From: Microcoleus sp. FACHB-672
GTDB lineage: Bacteria > Cyanobacteriota > Cyanobacteriia > Cyanobacteriales > Oscillatoriaceae
Reading direction: 5' to 3'
Assembly: GCF_014695725.1 (NCBI RefSeq)
Contig: NZ_JACJOU010000032.1
Location: forward strand, 62,001-126,000
Length of the DNA: 64,000 nucleotides
A program made the translations under genes and the position numbers. This document shows, one piece after another, positions 46,598 through 55,760 of this stretch. The first letter of the stretch is position 1, and every line of letters begins with the position of its first letter. Below the pieces are notes generated by a model. It had not been told where the DNA came from, did no database searches, and worked only from the letters and a program-made list of their open reading frames with translations.

Positions 46598-48148
46598 ATG
46601 TTAAACTTGCATCAATTTTTAACTAAAATTATTAATGCAGTAAAGGTAAGCCTATTATTAATAGTATTTTTAGGAGTATCTTCACTGAATGTAGATGCTG
46701 TTTACGCACAAAACTTCAGTAATAATAATATAAATTTTCCTGAAATTCACTTTTTTTCTGAGAATGCTCAACTTAAATTTTCTGATAATGCTCTAATCAA
46801 ATCAGATGCCCTTTTAAGAATTGATAAAGGAATTGAAGCTCGTCTTTTTGAGTACCAAACAGATCAATCTAAAAACTTACCGCCCGATAGTCAACTTTTA
46901 AATGCTGGTTTAGAAAAAGCAAGTCAGAGTAAGTTTGAGGAAGCAATAACAATTTATACACAAGCTCTCCAATTTAATCCTAATTTTGCTAAAGTTTATG
47001 CTAGTCGAGCTTTTGCTCGGTCTCAGGTTGGAGAGTTAGAAAAAGCATTTCAAGATTATAATAAAGCTTTGGAAATTGATCCAAATTTAGTAGAAGCTTA
47101 TATCGGACGCGGAAAGCTTTATTTTGGACAAGGTGAAAATCAAACGGCTTTTGAAGATTTCACTTCCGCGATTAGCATTAATAACAATTATTATAATGCT
47201 TATTTGAGTAGAGGTTCTGTATATTACGAAATGGGTAAATATGATGAAGCAATTAAAGATTTCTCTGAAGCTATTAGCTTGAATCCGCAATATTTAGATG
47301 CCTATATTCAACGAGGCTATGCGAAATTTTACTTCAAAGATTATGAAGGGATAGTAGAAGATTATAATAAAGCAATTAAATTAGATATCAACAAACAAGA
47401 ATATGTAGCTTACAATAATAGAGGATTGGCTTTCTTTTCTTTAGAAAAAAACCAGGAAGCTTTGAAGGATCTGAACCAATGCTTGAAAATAAATCCTCGT
47501 TTTCCTGATGCCTATTATAATCGAGGATTGGTTTTAGAAAGGTTAGGGAAATATAACGAAGCAGTTTCCTCTTATGATCAAGCTTTACAATACAAACCTG
47601 ATGATTATAATTCATGGTATATGCGAGGAAGTGCTTTAGTTAAATTAGAAAAATACGAAGAAGCATTTGTCTCCATTGCTAAAGCTTCACTATACAAACC
47701 GTTAGAAAAATACGAAGAAGAAGTTTCCTCCTTTGATCAAGCTTTACAATCCAAACCTGATGACTCTCAAGCGTGGATGGGGCGAGGAATGGCTTTAGCT
47801 GTTTTAGAAAAATACGAAGAAGCAGTTGACTCTTATGATCAGGCTTTACACTACCAACCTGATGATTATGAAGCGTGGGATCTTCGAGGAATGGCTTTAG
47901 CTGTTTTAGAAAAATACGAAGAAGCTGTCTCCTCTTACGATAAAGCGTTGCAGTATAAGCCTGATTACGATGAGGCATGGTATAATAAAGCCCGCATTTA
48001 TGGATTGCAAGGAAACTTATCATTAGCGGTGGAAAATTTGAAACAAGCCATTACACTCAATCCACTATACAAAGAGGACGCAAAGACTGATAAAGATTTT
48101 GATTCAATTCGAGAACAGCCTGAATTCCAAAACTTGCTTCAGTCTTAG
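46598..48148 (+). CDS. Secreted tetratricopeptide-repeat protein
   Basis: 516 residues. Signal peptide (VSLLLIVFLGVSSLN ... VYAQ). From about residue 105 to the end are consecutive TPR units (about 11), with strong consensus such as YDEAIKDFSEAISLNPQYLD and near-identical late units (ALAVLEKYEEAV repeated). TPRs form protein-binding superhelices; likely a periplasmic or secreted scaffold. GAGGAG lies before the ATG. The gene is clearly more AT-rich than its neighbours and uses many AT-ending codons, suggesting later acquisition or relaxed selection. Confidence 0.9.
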   Translation: MLNLHQFLTKIINAVKVSLLLIVFLGVSSLNVDAVYAQNFSNNNINFPEIHFFSENAQLKFSDNALIKSDALLRIDKGIEARLFEYQTDQSKNLPPDSQLLNAGLEKASQSKFEEAITIYTQALQFNPNFAKVYASRAFARSQVGELEKAFQDYNKALEIDPNLVEAYIGRGKLYFGQGENQTAFEDFTSAISINNNYYNAYLSRGSVYYEMGKYDEAIKDFSEAISLNPQYLDAYIQRGYAKFYFKDYEGIVEDYNKAIKLDINKQEYVAYNNRGLAFFSLEKNQEALKDLNQCLKINPRFPDAYYNRGLVLERLGKYNEAVSSYDQALQYKPDDYNSWYMRGSALVKLEKYEEAFVSIAKASLYKPLEKYEEEVSSFDQALQSKPDDSQAWMGRGMALAVLEKYEEAVDSYDQALHYQPDDYEAWDLRGMALAVLEKYEEAVSSYDKALQYKPDYDEAWYNKARIYGLQGNLSLAVENLKQAITLNPLYKEDAKTDKDFDSIREQPEFQNLLQS

Positions 48149-48219
48149 GATTTTTTGAGAAGTTGGGGAGAGGAAATAGCAAAAAACTAAGCTTATACTT
48201 CCTCCCTACAATTCATTTC

Positions 48220-49122
48220 TCACCGACGAATCCAGCCATTAATCGTAAATCGACTGTCTGTAAACGCTTGGGAAGGACAACTCACCGGCAGCACTTCGTG
48301 CATATACCGGCTCAGGAAAAACACAATACTATTGTTGCGCGGTTCAATGGTTTTAAAAGACTCTGCTTTCACATAATAATTATTCTCAACTCTGCTGTCA
48401 TAAATCACCAACTCGCCCCCAGAAAAAGGCTTGGGTTCCCGATAAAAATAGTAAACATAGGTGAGAAATCGGGTTGCCGTATCTGGACTGCCACTATCGT
48501 TATGAACTTTGTAAAAATTTCCATCATTGTGAGCGGTTAGCTGTGCCTCGATTTGCGAGACAGTAAATGCCGGCAGCGAGAGTTTGCTCAAGACATCAGG
48601 CAAAACTGTGTGAATTCGTTTAATAATCAGTTCAGAAAACTCAGGAAACGAGTGCAGCACCCAAGAACGCCGATAATCTGCCGCGCCGGTTGAGGTGCTT
48701 GTCGGCACAAATTCTGACTCTTTTTGGAAAACAAATTTGAGCAGTTTTTCCTGTTCTGCCGGCAGGATAAAGTTATCGAGCTGCACGCACTCAGACGGGA
48801 TAAAATTTGAAGCAACCGGACGCGCCGGCGGCACTTCTGGAGGAGCCGGCACCGGCGCTTTCTGCTGCACAAAAATGGGCGGTTCTGTGACAATCCCAAC
48901 CAAATGATCGCTGGGAAAACACAAAGCCGAATGCCCTTCATCTACGGGAATTTGAAACAATATTGCAGAAGCTTGATTCTGGGATCGGTTGACCAGAACT
49001 TTTAATAAACTTTCCAACAGGGGGGAGTCGGACTTAAGCCATAAAATATACTCGTGTCCGCCACTTAAAAGCAGTTTAACTTTGACATCCATAGACTCAG
49101 ATCGCTGGTAATCAGATTCCAT
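48220..49122 (-). CDS. 2-oxoglutarate/Fe(II)-dependent oxygenase (prolyl hydroxylase-like)
   Basis: About 300 residues from the ATG at 49122. The C-terminal half is a 2OG-Fe(II) dioxygenase jelly roll: iron ligands HxD in YKVHNDSGSPD and a distal His in YMHEVLPVSC, with the 2OG-binding Arg in DSRFTINGWIRR. The pattern resembles prolyl 4-hydroxylase-like enzymes. The N-terminal about 100 residues are variable with a Pro-rich linker (VPAPPEVPPARPVAS). Substrate unknown, peptide or small molecule. Other in-frame starts are a TTG at 49134 and an ATG at 49092. Convergent with the TPR gene; the next upstream minus-strand gene is purH. Confidence 0.85.
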   Translation of the reverse strand: MESDYQRSESMDVKVKLLLSGGHEYILWLKSDSPLLESLLKVLVNRSQNQASAILFQIPVDEGHSALCFPSDHLVGIVTEPPIFVQQKAPVPAPPEVPPARPVASNFIPSECVQLDNFILPAEQEKLLKFVFQKESEFVPTSTSTGAADYRRSWVLHSFPEFSELIIKRIHTVLPDVLSKLSLPAFTVSQIEAQLTAHNDGNFYKVHNDSGSPDTATRFLTYVYYFYREPKPFSGGELVIYDSRVENNYYVKAESFKTIEPRNNSIVFFLSRYMHEVLPVSCPSQAFTDSRFTINGWIRR

Positions 49123-49154
49123 AAAAGTTGTCAATGGTTAGTTTTCAGTGGTAA

Positions 49155-49198
49155 GGGCGAGTTGTGTAACTAGATTGTCTAGAGAAGTCAACTCGCCC
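49155..49198 (-). terminator. Hairpin between purH and the oxygenase gene
   Basis: Perfect 10-bp arms GGGCGAGTTG (49155-49164) and CAACTCGCCC (49189-49198), just past the purH stop. No strong T-run follows on the minus strand, so termination strength is uncertain. Confidence 0.6.
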
Positions 49199-49212
49199 CT
49201 ACTGCTGATGAA

Positions 49213-50781
49213 TTAATGCAAAAAGTGACGCACCCCTGTAAACACCATCACCAAGCCTAATTCATTGGCAGCTTTGATAGAATCGCTGTCTCGCAAGCTG
49301 CCTCCAGGCTGGGCAATTGCCGAAATACCGGCAGCCGCTGCTGTGCGTACCGAATCATCAAAGGGGAAAAAGCCATCACTAGCCAGAACACCGCAGGTGG
49401 CTTTTTCACCGGCTTGTTCTAGGGCAATTTTAACCGAACCCACGCGATTCATCTGACCCGCACCCACACCCACTGTTGTGCGCTGGCGAGTTACGACAAT
49501 TGCATTAGATTTGACGTGTTTGGAAATCTTCCAAGCAAAGAGCAGTTCGGCGAGTTGGTCTTGCGTCGGTTGCAAATCCGTCACAACTTGCCACTGTGAA
49601 GGGTCTTCTACCGCATCATCAGAAGCCTGCACCAAAAACCCGCCCGCTATGGCTTTGAGAGTTTCCTGAGGGCCACTGTGCAAGTCTGGCAGCAGTAAAA
49701 CTCGCACCTTAGACTTGGATTTGAGAATTTCCTCTGCATCTGGATCGCAAGCCGGTGCCACCACGCATTCTAAAAAGGTCTGGGTGAGTGCAGTGGCGGT
49801 GCGGGCATCAATAGGCCGGTTCAGGGCGACAATACCGCCGAAAGCGGAGACAGAATCGGCACTAAATGCCTTCTCATACGCCTCGACTAAGCTGTTTCCC
49901 AACGCAACGCCGCAGGGATTGGTGTGTTTGAGAATGGCAGCGGCTGGGTCACTTTCCGGGCCGGCAAATTCAGCAATGATGCGCCGTGCCGCTTCTAAAT
50001 CGACTAAATTGTTGTAACTGAGTTCTTTTCCTTGAACTTTGACCGCAGATGCCCAGCCGGTTGGGTTGCTTCCCACTTGATACCAGGCTGCCGGCTGATG
50101 GGGATTTTCGCCATAGCGTAGGGGTTGCAACTGCCGGCCTGAAATTGAGAACTCTTGGGGTAGTGAAGATTTCTCCGCTTCTTCTTTGCTTTCCTGCTGT
50201 CCGGTTAAATAAGCGGAGATAGCCCGGTCGTAGGCGGCTGTGTGTTCAAAGGCTTTCAGTGCACATTTTTGTCTAAATGTCAAAGAAGCTTCGGAATTAT
50301 TCTGCCGCAATTCTTGCAAGTATTCGTTATATTGAGCCGGATCGCACAGAACCGTCAGATAGTTAAAATTTTTCGCAGAGGCTCGTAGCAGAGTTGGGCC
50401 ACCAATATCGATTTGCTCGATTGCTTCTGGCAAGGTGACACCGGCTTTGGCAATTGTTTGCTCGAAGGGGTAAAGATTGACGACAACCAAATCGATTGCT
50501 CTGATATCGTTCGCTTGCAGATCGGCGATATCTTCGGGGAAGTCCCGACGTGCGAGAATGCCGCCGTGAATTCGCGGGTGCAGTGTTTTGACGCGTCCCC
50601 CTAAAATTTCAGGGGAGCCGGTGTAGTCAGAAACTTTCGTAACCGGCACTCCAGCGTTTTTAAGGGCAACTGCCGTCCCGCCACTGCTGATCAGGTCAAA
50701 TTGAAATTCTTCTACCAAGCAGCGGGCGAGATCGATTAAGCCGGTTTTATCAGATGTACTCAGCAGTGCTAGACGTGCCAT
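49213..50781 (-). CDS. purH: Bifunctional AICAR formyltransferase/IMP cyclohydrolase
   Basis: 522 residues, full PurH length, catalysing the last two steps of de novo IMP synthesis. The N-terminal MGS-like domain (IMP cyclohydrolase) starts MARLALLSTSDKTGLIDLAR and includes KTLHPRIHGGILARRD; the C-terminal AICAR transformylase has the active-site Lys-His in ILKHTNPCGVALGN and the end SDGFFPFDDSVRTAAAAGI. The start is fixed by the conserved N-terminus. It is alone: the next minus-strand gene upstream is over 260 bp away and unrelated. Confidence 0.97.
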   Translation of the reverse strand: MARLALLSTSDKTGLIDLARCLVEEFQFDLISSGGTAVALKNAGVPVTKVSDYTGSPEILGGRVKTLHPRIHGGILARRDFPEDIADLQANDIRAIDLVVVNLYPFEQTIAKAGVTLPEAIEQIDIGGPTLLRASAKNFNYLTVLCDPAQYNEYLQELRQNNSEASLTFRQKCALKAFEHTAAYDRAISAYLTGQQESKEEAEKSSLPQEFSISGRQLQPLRYGENPHQPAAWYQVGSNPTGWASAVKVQGKELSYNNLVDLEAARRIIAEFAGPESDPAAAILKHTNPCGVALGNSLVEAYEKAFSADSVSAFGGIVALNRPIDARTATALTQTFLECVVAPACDPDAEEILKSKSKVRVLLLPDLHSGPQETLKAIAGGFLVQASDDAVEDPSQWQVVTDLQPTQDQLAELLFAWKISKHVKSNAIVVTRQRTTVGVGAGQMNRVGSVKIALEQAGEKATCGVLASDGFFPFDDSVRTAAAAGISAIAQPGGSLRDSDSIKAANELGLVMVFTGVRHFLH

Positions 50782-50999
50782 CGTTGAGAATCCTTTGAAA
50801 AATCAGTGAGCAACCATGCCTTTCTAAGAATAGATCCAAGCTTGTTGGTTGTGTTAAAGCTTGTCCTTGCTTTAGTTGCTCACTGCCACTGCTGTCGGCA
50901 GCCCGTAGATTCTCTGAGCCGGCAGGTTAAGCGGGCACTCTATCAAACCCTAAATTTTTCTATTACACCCGATTTAGGATCGCTGTATAGATAAAGCGT

Positions 51000-51034
51000 T
51001 GAGAATTGAGAGCTAAAAAATTTCTCAATTCTCA
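51000..51034 (-). terminator. Hairpin after the GH57/DUF3536 gene
   Basis: Perfect 12-bp arms TGAGAATTGAGA (51000-51011) and TCTCAATTCTCA (51023-51034) with an 11-nt loop, 15 bp past the stop at 51050. The T-run is inside the loop rather than after the stem, so it may be a processing or stability hairpin. Confidence 0.55.
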
Positions 51035-51049
51035 ATTTTCCCGGCTATT

Positions 51050-53755
51050 TTAGGACAGTCGGCTCAATTGGGTACTCACATCCACAACTAACATTTGACC
51101 CAACTGCAGCAGCCGGCGCAGTTGCCCAAGGTCAGTTATCTGTTCTGTTTGCAGCCAGTTGAAGTACAATTCCTGCGCCCGATCAATCTCTAAACCGAGA
51201 TTCAATTGCCGGCCTAGTGCAATGATGCGCTCAATGCGTTGAAAATCCGCCTCAAATGTTGCACTCGCCCCATTTTGCAGCAACTCCCACAAAGAGCGCA
51301 ACACTAGCTGCTCCAAAGTTTGCTTAACTTCCGGCAGATTTAACCGGCAGCGCAGGTGGTTTGCTTCCGTGGCGATTGCCTCTAGTTCTGCTAAATGACT
51401 CAGCCCCAGATGCCCCTCATTGCTTGACCCATCGCTAATTTCATGGTAAAGAGCCTTAGCTTCTGTGAGGCAGCGATGGCCCAAAGCAATCTCTGCAGCC
51501 ACCTGCAACTCTTGGGGAACCGGCAGTTCATCCCGGTGGAAGCCCATCATCACGCCATAATTATCCCGGTAAACCTGGGTATAGAGCTGGTCTAGCCGCA
51601 TCAGGGTTTCCTGACTTAGCAGGCGCATAATCCGGTGCCGTTCCTCGGCAAACAAGTCCCGCAGGCTAAAAGACTTACCATCAAAATACTGGTTCATCCC
51701 CAGAATCACATGAGCTGCACTTGCTTCTTGCAGTGCACCAAATAGTTGCTCCTTCATCTGAGTGTAAGCCCGCCGGCCCGCGAACGGCTGTATGCAGCAG
51801 TGGAAATCCCAGCCGCCCAAGTGTAATACCGCAAACACCAGTTGCACACTTTCCTGGGTAATCTCTGAAATTAGCTGCAACTGACCGACTGCAAGTGTCA
51901 GCGATCCCATACGCTGCAATTGGTAATCTTGCTGATGCGTGGTGTAGCAATAAACCCGGTGGTGTTGGGGATAGGCGGTAAATAACCCGCTGATGGCGTA
52001 GTGCGCCGCCACTTGTTCCAAACTAATTTGGGCAGTCAGAACTAAATGCCGGTAGATAGCCGCGCCATCTTTAAAAAATTCAACGTTACTGGGCGCAAAA
52101 GCCAGCATTTCGACAAACTGCTGTTCTAATTGCACACCGGCAATATCGCCGGCAAGTTCAATCGCACGGGCGGCATAGCGAAGAATCTGCACGCCTTCTG
52201 GACGGGATAGTTCTTCAAAAAACCAACCGCAACTGGTATACATCAACAGCGTGTGGCGCTGCATTTCCAATAGTCGCAGGGCGTCCACTTGTTCTGCCGG
52301 CGCAAGTGGGTGGGAATGGTGACGCGCTAGGAACCGCTCAACATTTTCCAAGCTGCGATCCCGAATCACTTGAATATACTCATCCCGCGCTAGCCAGGGA
52401 TCGCGGAAGAACCGGCGACCGGCTTCTTCATAAACCTCAGAAAGCCGATCTCGTAGCCAATCTAGCGCCACGCGCAACGGACGACGCCATTTTTGATTCC
52501 ACAACCCGCCGCCGCCGCAACCGCAGTCATCCTCCCACCGGCTAACACCGTGAGAGCAACTCCATGCGGTCACTGGCTTGAGTTCCACTTCCCAAGCCGG
52601 GGAGTTCAGGCTGAGGTAATGCGCGAAGTTTGTCACCGTCCAACTACGCCGGGGAAATTCCTCAATGAAGGCGTAGGCGAGGCATTTTTCAGTTCCTCCC
52701 TTGTGGTGGCCAAAGGTTTCGCCATCGGTGGCCACAGAAATCAGCTGACTAGGCCGGTGATCCCCATGTATCGCTTGGCCTAGGCGGGCGGCTAAGTGAT
52801 GGGAATTACTGAGGACATCATTAAACCCCATATCCCGCGAGATCGGCCCATCGTAGAAAAAGATATCGATGTAGGGGGTAGAGTCCGTAGTTTGGGTATC
52901 TAGGGATTCAGCGCCGTTCTCACTGCCGGCAGATACACTGCTTGGTTTCAAATAACAGCGATAGGGACGAGTGGGATCAATTTGACCACCGCCAACCTCG
53001 TGCCATTGCGTCACCGGCTGTTCATCTTTGGGGATCGTCCGGCAGCGTTGTGCTTGAGAAGGTGCCAGAACAATAAATTTGATCCCCTCAGCAATTAAGA
53101 CTTCTAAAGTGGCATAATCAACCGCCGTTTCAGCCAGCCACATTCCTTCGGGATCACGGCCAAATCGGGATCGGAAGTCTTCTTTACCCCAGCGAATTTG
53201 GGTGTATTTATCCCGTTCATTTGCCAAAGGCATAATGATGTGGTTATAAACTTGAGCAATCGCATTGCCATGACCATTTAAACGTTCGCTGCTTTTGCGA
53301 TCAGCTTCTAAAATGCGCTGATAAACTTCTGCGTCATGGCGTTCTAGCCACGTCATCAAGGTTGGGCCGATGTTAAAGCTCAAATACTCGTAGTTATTAA
53401 CGATCCCCACGATTTCGCCCCGGTCATTCAAGATGCGCGCAAAGGCATTGGGACGGTAGCATTCGTGGTGAATTCGTTCGTTCCAGTCGTGGAAAGGTGC
53501 CGCACCGGCTTGCAGTTCAATCGCGTCTAAGTAAGGATTTTCCCGGGGTGGCTGATAGAAATGACCGTGAACCGTGACGTAAACACCTGTCGCCGTTTGT
53601 TGGGGATCGTTCTCTGGTGCGTCATTGTGCGTTACCAGTTGGTTCAGTTCAGCAACAGTGGCGGATAAACTACTGGTTGCTGCTTCTTGCTCACTCAACG
53701 AATTGACTGAAGCAGCAGCGCGTCCCAAAGACGCAGCCTCAGAAGGAGAAGCCAT
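51050..53755 (-). CDS. GH57-type glycosidase with DUF3536 domain
   Basis: 901 residues. The first 60 are low complexity, then a GH57-like (beta/alpha)7 barrel opens with YVTVHGHFYQPPRENPYLD, a hallmark of this branch, and continues with NIGPTLMTWLERHDAEVY and GMWLAETAVDYATLEVL; the C-terminal 500 residues match the DUF3536 region (DDCGCGGGG loop). GH57 includes amylopullulanases, 4-alpha-glucanotransferases and branching enzymes; the DUF3536 branch has no established substrate, but glycogen or another alpha-glucan is the natural guess. No signal peptide, so cytoplasmic. Upstream is a 704 bp spacer. Confidence 0.9.
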   Translation of the reverse strand: MASPSEAASLGRAAASVNSLSEQEAATSSLSATVAELNQLVTHNDAPENDPQQTATGVYVTVHGHFYQPPRENPYLDAIELQAGAAPFHDWNERIHHECYRPNAFARILNDRGEIVGIVNNYEYLSFNIGPTLMTWLERHDAEVYQRILEADRKSSERLNGHGNAIAQVYNHIIMPLANERDKYTQIRWGKEDFRSRFGRDPEGMWLAETAVDYATLEVLIAEGIKFIVLAPSQAQRCRTIPKDEQPVTQWHEVGGGQIDPTRPYRCYLKPSSVSAGSENGAESLDTQTTDSTPYIDIFFYDGPISRDMGFNDVLSNSHHLAARLGQAIHGDHRPSQLISVATDGETFGHHKGGTEKCLAYAFIEEFPRRSWTVTNFAHYLSLNSPAWEVELKPVTAWSCSHGVSRWEDDCGCGGGGLWNQKWRRPLRVALDWLRDRLSEVYEEAGRRFFRDPWLARDEYIQVIRDRSLENVERFLARHHSHPLAPAEQVDALRLLEMQRHTLLMYTSCGWFFEELSRPEGVQILRYAARAIELAGDIAGVQLEQQFVEMLAFAPSNVEFFKDGAAIYRHLVLTAQISLEQVAAHYAISGLFTAYPQHHRVYCYTTHQQDYQLQRMGSLTLAVGQLQLISEITQESVQLVFAVLHLGGWDFHCCIQPFAGRRAYTQMKEQLFGALQEASAAHVILGMNQYFDGKSFSLRDLFAEERHRIMRLLSQETLMRLDQLYTQVYRDNYGVMMGFHRDELPVPQELQVAAEIALGHRCLTEAKALYHEISDGSSNEGHLGLSHLAELEAIATEANHLRCRLNLPEVKQTLEQLVLRSLWELLQNGASATFEADFQRIERIIALGRQLNLGLEIDRAQELYFNWLQTEQITDLGQLRRLLQLGQMLVVDVSTQLSRLS

Positions 53756-54459
53756 GCCATTACACCTAATTTAAAGGACAAAAATTGCCGCACAACTCAT
53801 ACAGACAGACTGCTTAACTGCAGCTTTAGCTCAATCTGAACTGACTGGAGTTGGGGATCGAAAGGATTTGTGGAATTTACAACAAGTTGACGGGGTAGAA
53901 AGCCTCAGATAGTAGATATCTGGGTCGTTTGTGCCATTTGAGAAGCGGATAAATTTCTCCAGAGTTAATGGCGAAAAGTGCCAGGAAGCGCTGCTGATAC
54001 AACAGCCCAAAACGCTTTATTTTCGATTGAACCTTCTCGCCGATTTTATTGAAAAAAAAGATAAATGCTTCATCATGAGATTTTAGCACTCTATTGTTGT
54101 TAGCCTGGTTTTGTTAAAAATATCCATATTTCCTTAAGAAGATTTATGTTTTGTTAAGAAAATGCTCAATTTTATTCACTTTGGCTGATTGCAATCGCTG
54201 GAAATTGTGTTCTAAGAAGCTGAAACGCTTTCCTATCATGGCTTTTACAAATCTATCCCCTTGTCCACAGCCCCGACCACTCTTTAATTAACCCAACACT
54301 GGGAACTCACCACTCACCACTGAGGACTCAGGACTCAGGACTCAGGACTCACCAAGCCACTGCAATAGCCACTATCCTAGAGTCTGATTGCCACGATTCA
54401 GAATGAAACCAATCGTCATCAACTGCTGACATAGCATACTGAAAACCTGTTTGACTTAA
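53756..54459. repeat. Spacer with GGACTCA heptamer array
   Basis: 704 bp between divergent genes. ACTCACC heptamers (54305-54320) are followed by four tandem GGACTCA units (54324-54351), typical short tandem heptamer repeats. An open frame on the minus strand at 53877-54089 (70 codons) has no recognisable motif and is not called. The rest should hold both promoters. Confidence 0.6.
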
Positions 54460-55578
54460 ATGCTCAACACAAAAAATGTCTTATCAGCCTTGTTGCTGTT
54501 TGTCCCGATTTCCATTGCCGCCCATTTCCTAGACTGGGGATCGTCCGCTATCTTCATAACCTCTGCGCTGGCGATCATCCCCCTCGCTGCGTGGATGGGG
54601 ACTGCCACTGAAGAAATTGCTGTTGTTCTTGGCCCCACTTTGGGCGGTCTGTTAAACGCTACTTTTGGCAATGCCACTGAATTGATTATTGGCATTATCG
54701 CCCTCAACGCCGGATTGATCGATGTTGTCAAAGCCAGTATCACCGGCTCGATTATGGGCAACTTACTCCTGGTAATGGGCCTTTCCATGCTGTTGGGTGG
54801 CCTGCGTTTTAAAGAGCAGACGTTTCAACCAATTGTGGCCCGCTCCAACGCCTCTGCGATGAATTTGGCTGTGATTGCCATGCTGCTGCCAACCGCGATG
54901 GGTGCCACAGTTCCCGGCATCCCGGAAGTGACGCTTCAGCGTCTCTCTGTCGCCGTCGCTGTGGTGCTAATTTTGGTCTATGGGCTAACGCTGCTGTTTT
55001 CGATGAAAACTCACACCTATCTCTATGATGTGGGTTTGGCAGAAATGGACCCGGCAGATTTAGCGGATGCCAACCTAGCACCCGATGACAGTGAAGGAGA
55101 GGTGAACCTGCCGCTTTGGATCGGGGTACTCTTAGCCGCTACCCTAGTCGTTGCGGTTGAGTCTGAATTGTTGGTTGAGTCCCTCGAAGAAGCAACTTCC
55201 GCGCTAGGACTGACGGCACTGTTTACCGGCGTTATCCTGGTTCCGATTATTGGCAATGCTGCCGAACACGCCACAGCCGTTACGGTGGCGATGAAAAATA
55301 AAATGGATCTGTCTGTCTCTGTGGCAGTGGGATCAAGTTTGCAAATTGCCTTGTTTGTTGCGCCGGTGTTGGTGTTAGCCGGCTGGATATTTGGCCAACC
55401 GATGGATCTGTACTTCAAACCGTTTGAACTGGTGGCAGTGGCAGTGGCAGTGTTAATTGCTAACTCGGTGAGTTCCGATGGCCGATCTGATTGGCTGGAA
55501 GGCACCCTGTTGCTAGCCGCTTATGCAGTTTTGGGACTTGCGTTCTATTTCCATCCGGTCATTGAAGGAATCGGTTAA
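54460..55578 (+). CDS. CAX-type Ca2+/H+ antiporter
   Basis: 372 residues with about 11 hydrophobic segments and the two inverted cation-binding repeats of CAX exchangers: GNATELIIGIIALNAG (about 70-85) and GNAAEHATAVTVAMKN (about 265-280), whose glutamates bind Ca2+. An acidic loop (DPADLADANLAPDDSEGE) lies between the halves. It exports Ca2+ in exchange for protons across the plasma membrane and in cyanobacteria supports pH or salt tolerance. Monocistronic, with a terminator following. Confidence 0.95.
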   Translation: MLNTKNVLSALLLFVPISIAAHFLDWGSSAIFITSALAIIPLAAWMGTATEEIAVVLGPTLGGLLNATFGNATELIIGIIALNAGLIDVVKASITGSIMGNLLLVMGLSMLLGGLRFKEQTFQPIVARSNASAMNLAVIAMLLPTAMGATVPGIPEVTLQRLSVAVAVVLILVYGLTLLFSMKTHTYLYDVGLAEMDPADLADANLAPDDSEGEVNLPLWIGVLLAATLVVAVESELLVESLEEATSALGLTALFTGVILVPIIGNAAEHATAVTVAMKNKMDLSVSVAVGSSLQIALFVAPVLVLAGWIFGQPMDLYFKPFELVAVAVAVLIANSVSSDGRSDWLEGTLLLAAYAVLGLAFYFHPVIEGIG

Positions 55579-55589
55579 GCTAAGGTTCT

Positions 55590-55649
55590 AGATCCCCCGA
55601 ACTGCTGTGATTAATCAGGTGAAGGGGGATCTGCGGGGTGGTTTTTTTT
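55590..55649 (+). terminator. Terminator after the CAX gene
   Basis: Perfect 9-bp arms AGATCCCCC (55590-55598) and GGGGGATCT (55624-55632), with an eight-T run a little after the stem at 55642-55649. It lies 11 bp after the stop. Confidence 0.75.
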
Positions 55650-55760
55650 CAGAAAGCCGGCAACCCAATTTCACCGGCTTTTTTGAAAGCAACCGCACCA
55701 AAGAATCAAGACTTTGCCAGAGCCTTTCAATGTCAAAAAATAGATATTCCCCTGGCATCT

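Noticed and set aside
53877-54089. 70-codon minus-strand frame in the GH57-CAX spacer
   Set aside because: No ribosome binding site, no motif; kept only as a possibility.
54305-54351. Tandem repeats considered as a CRISPR array
   Set aside because: Units are 7 bp with no spacers and no cas genes nearby; this is a heptamer tandem repeat.
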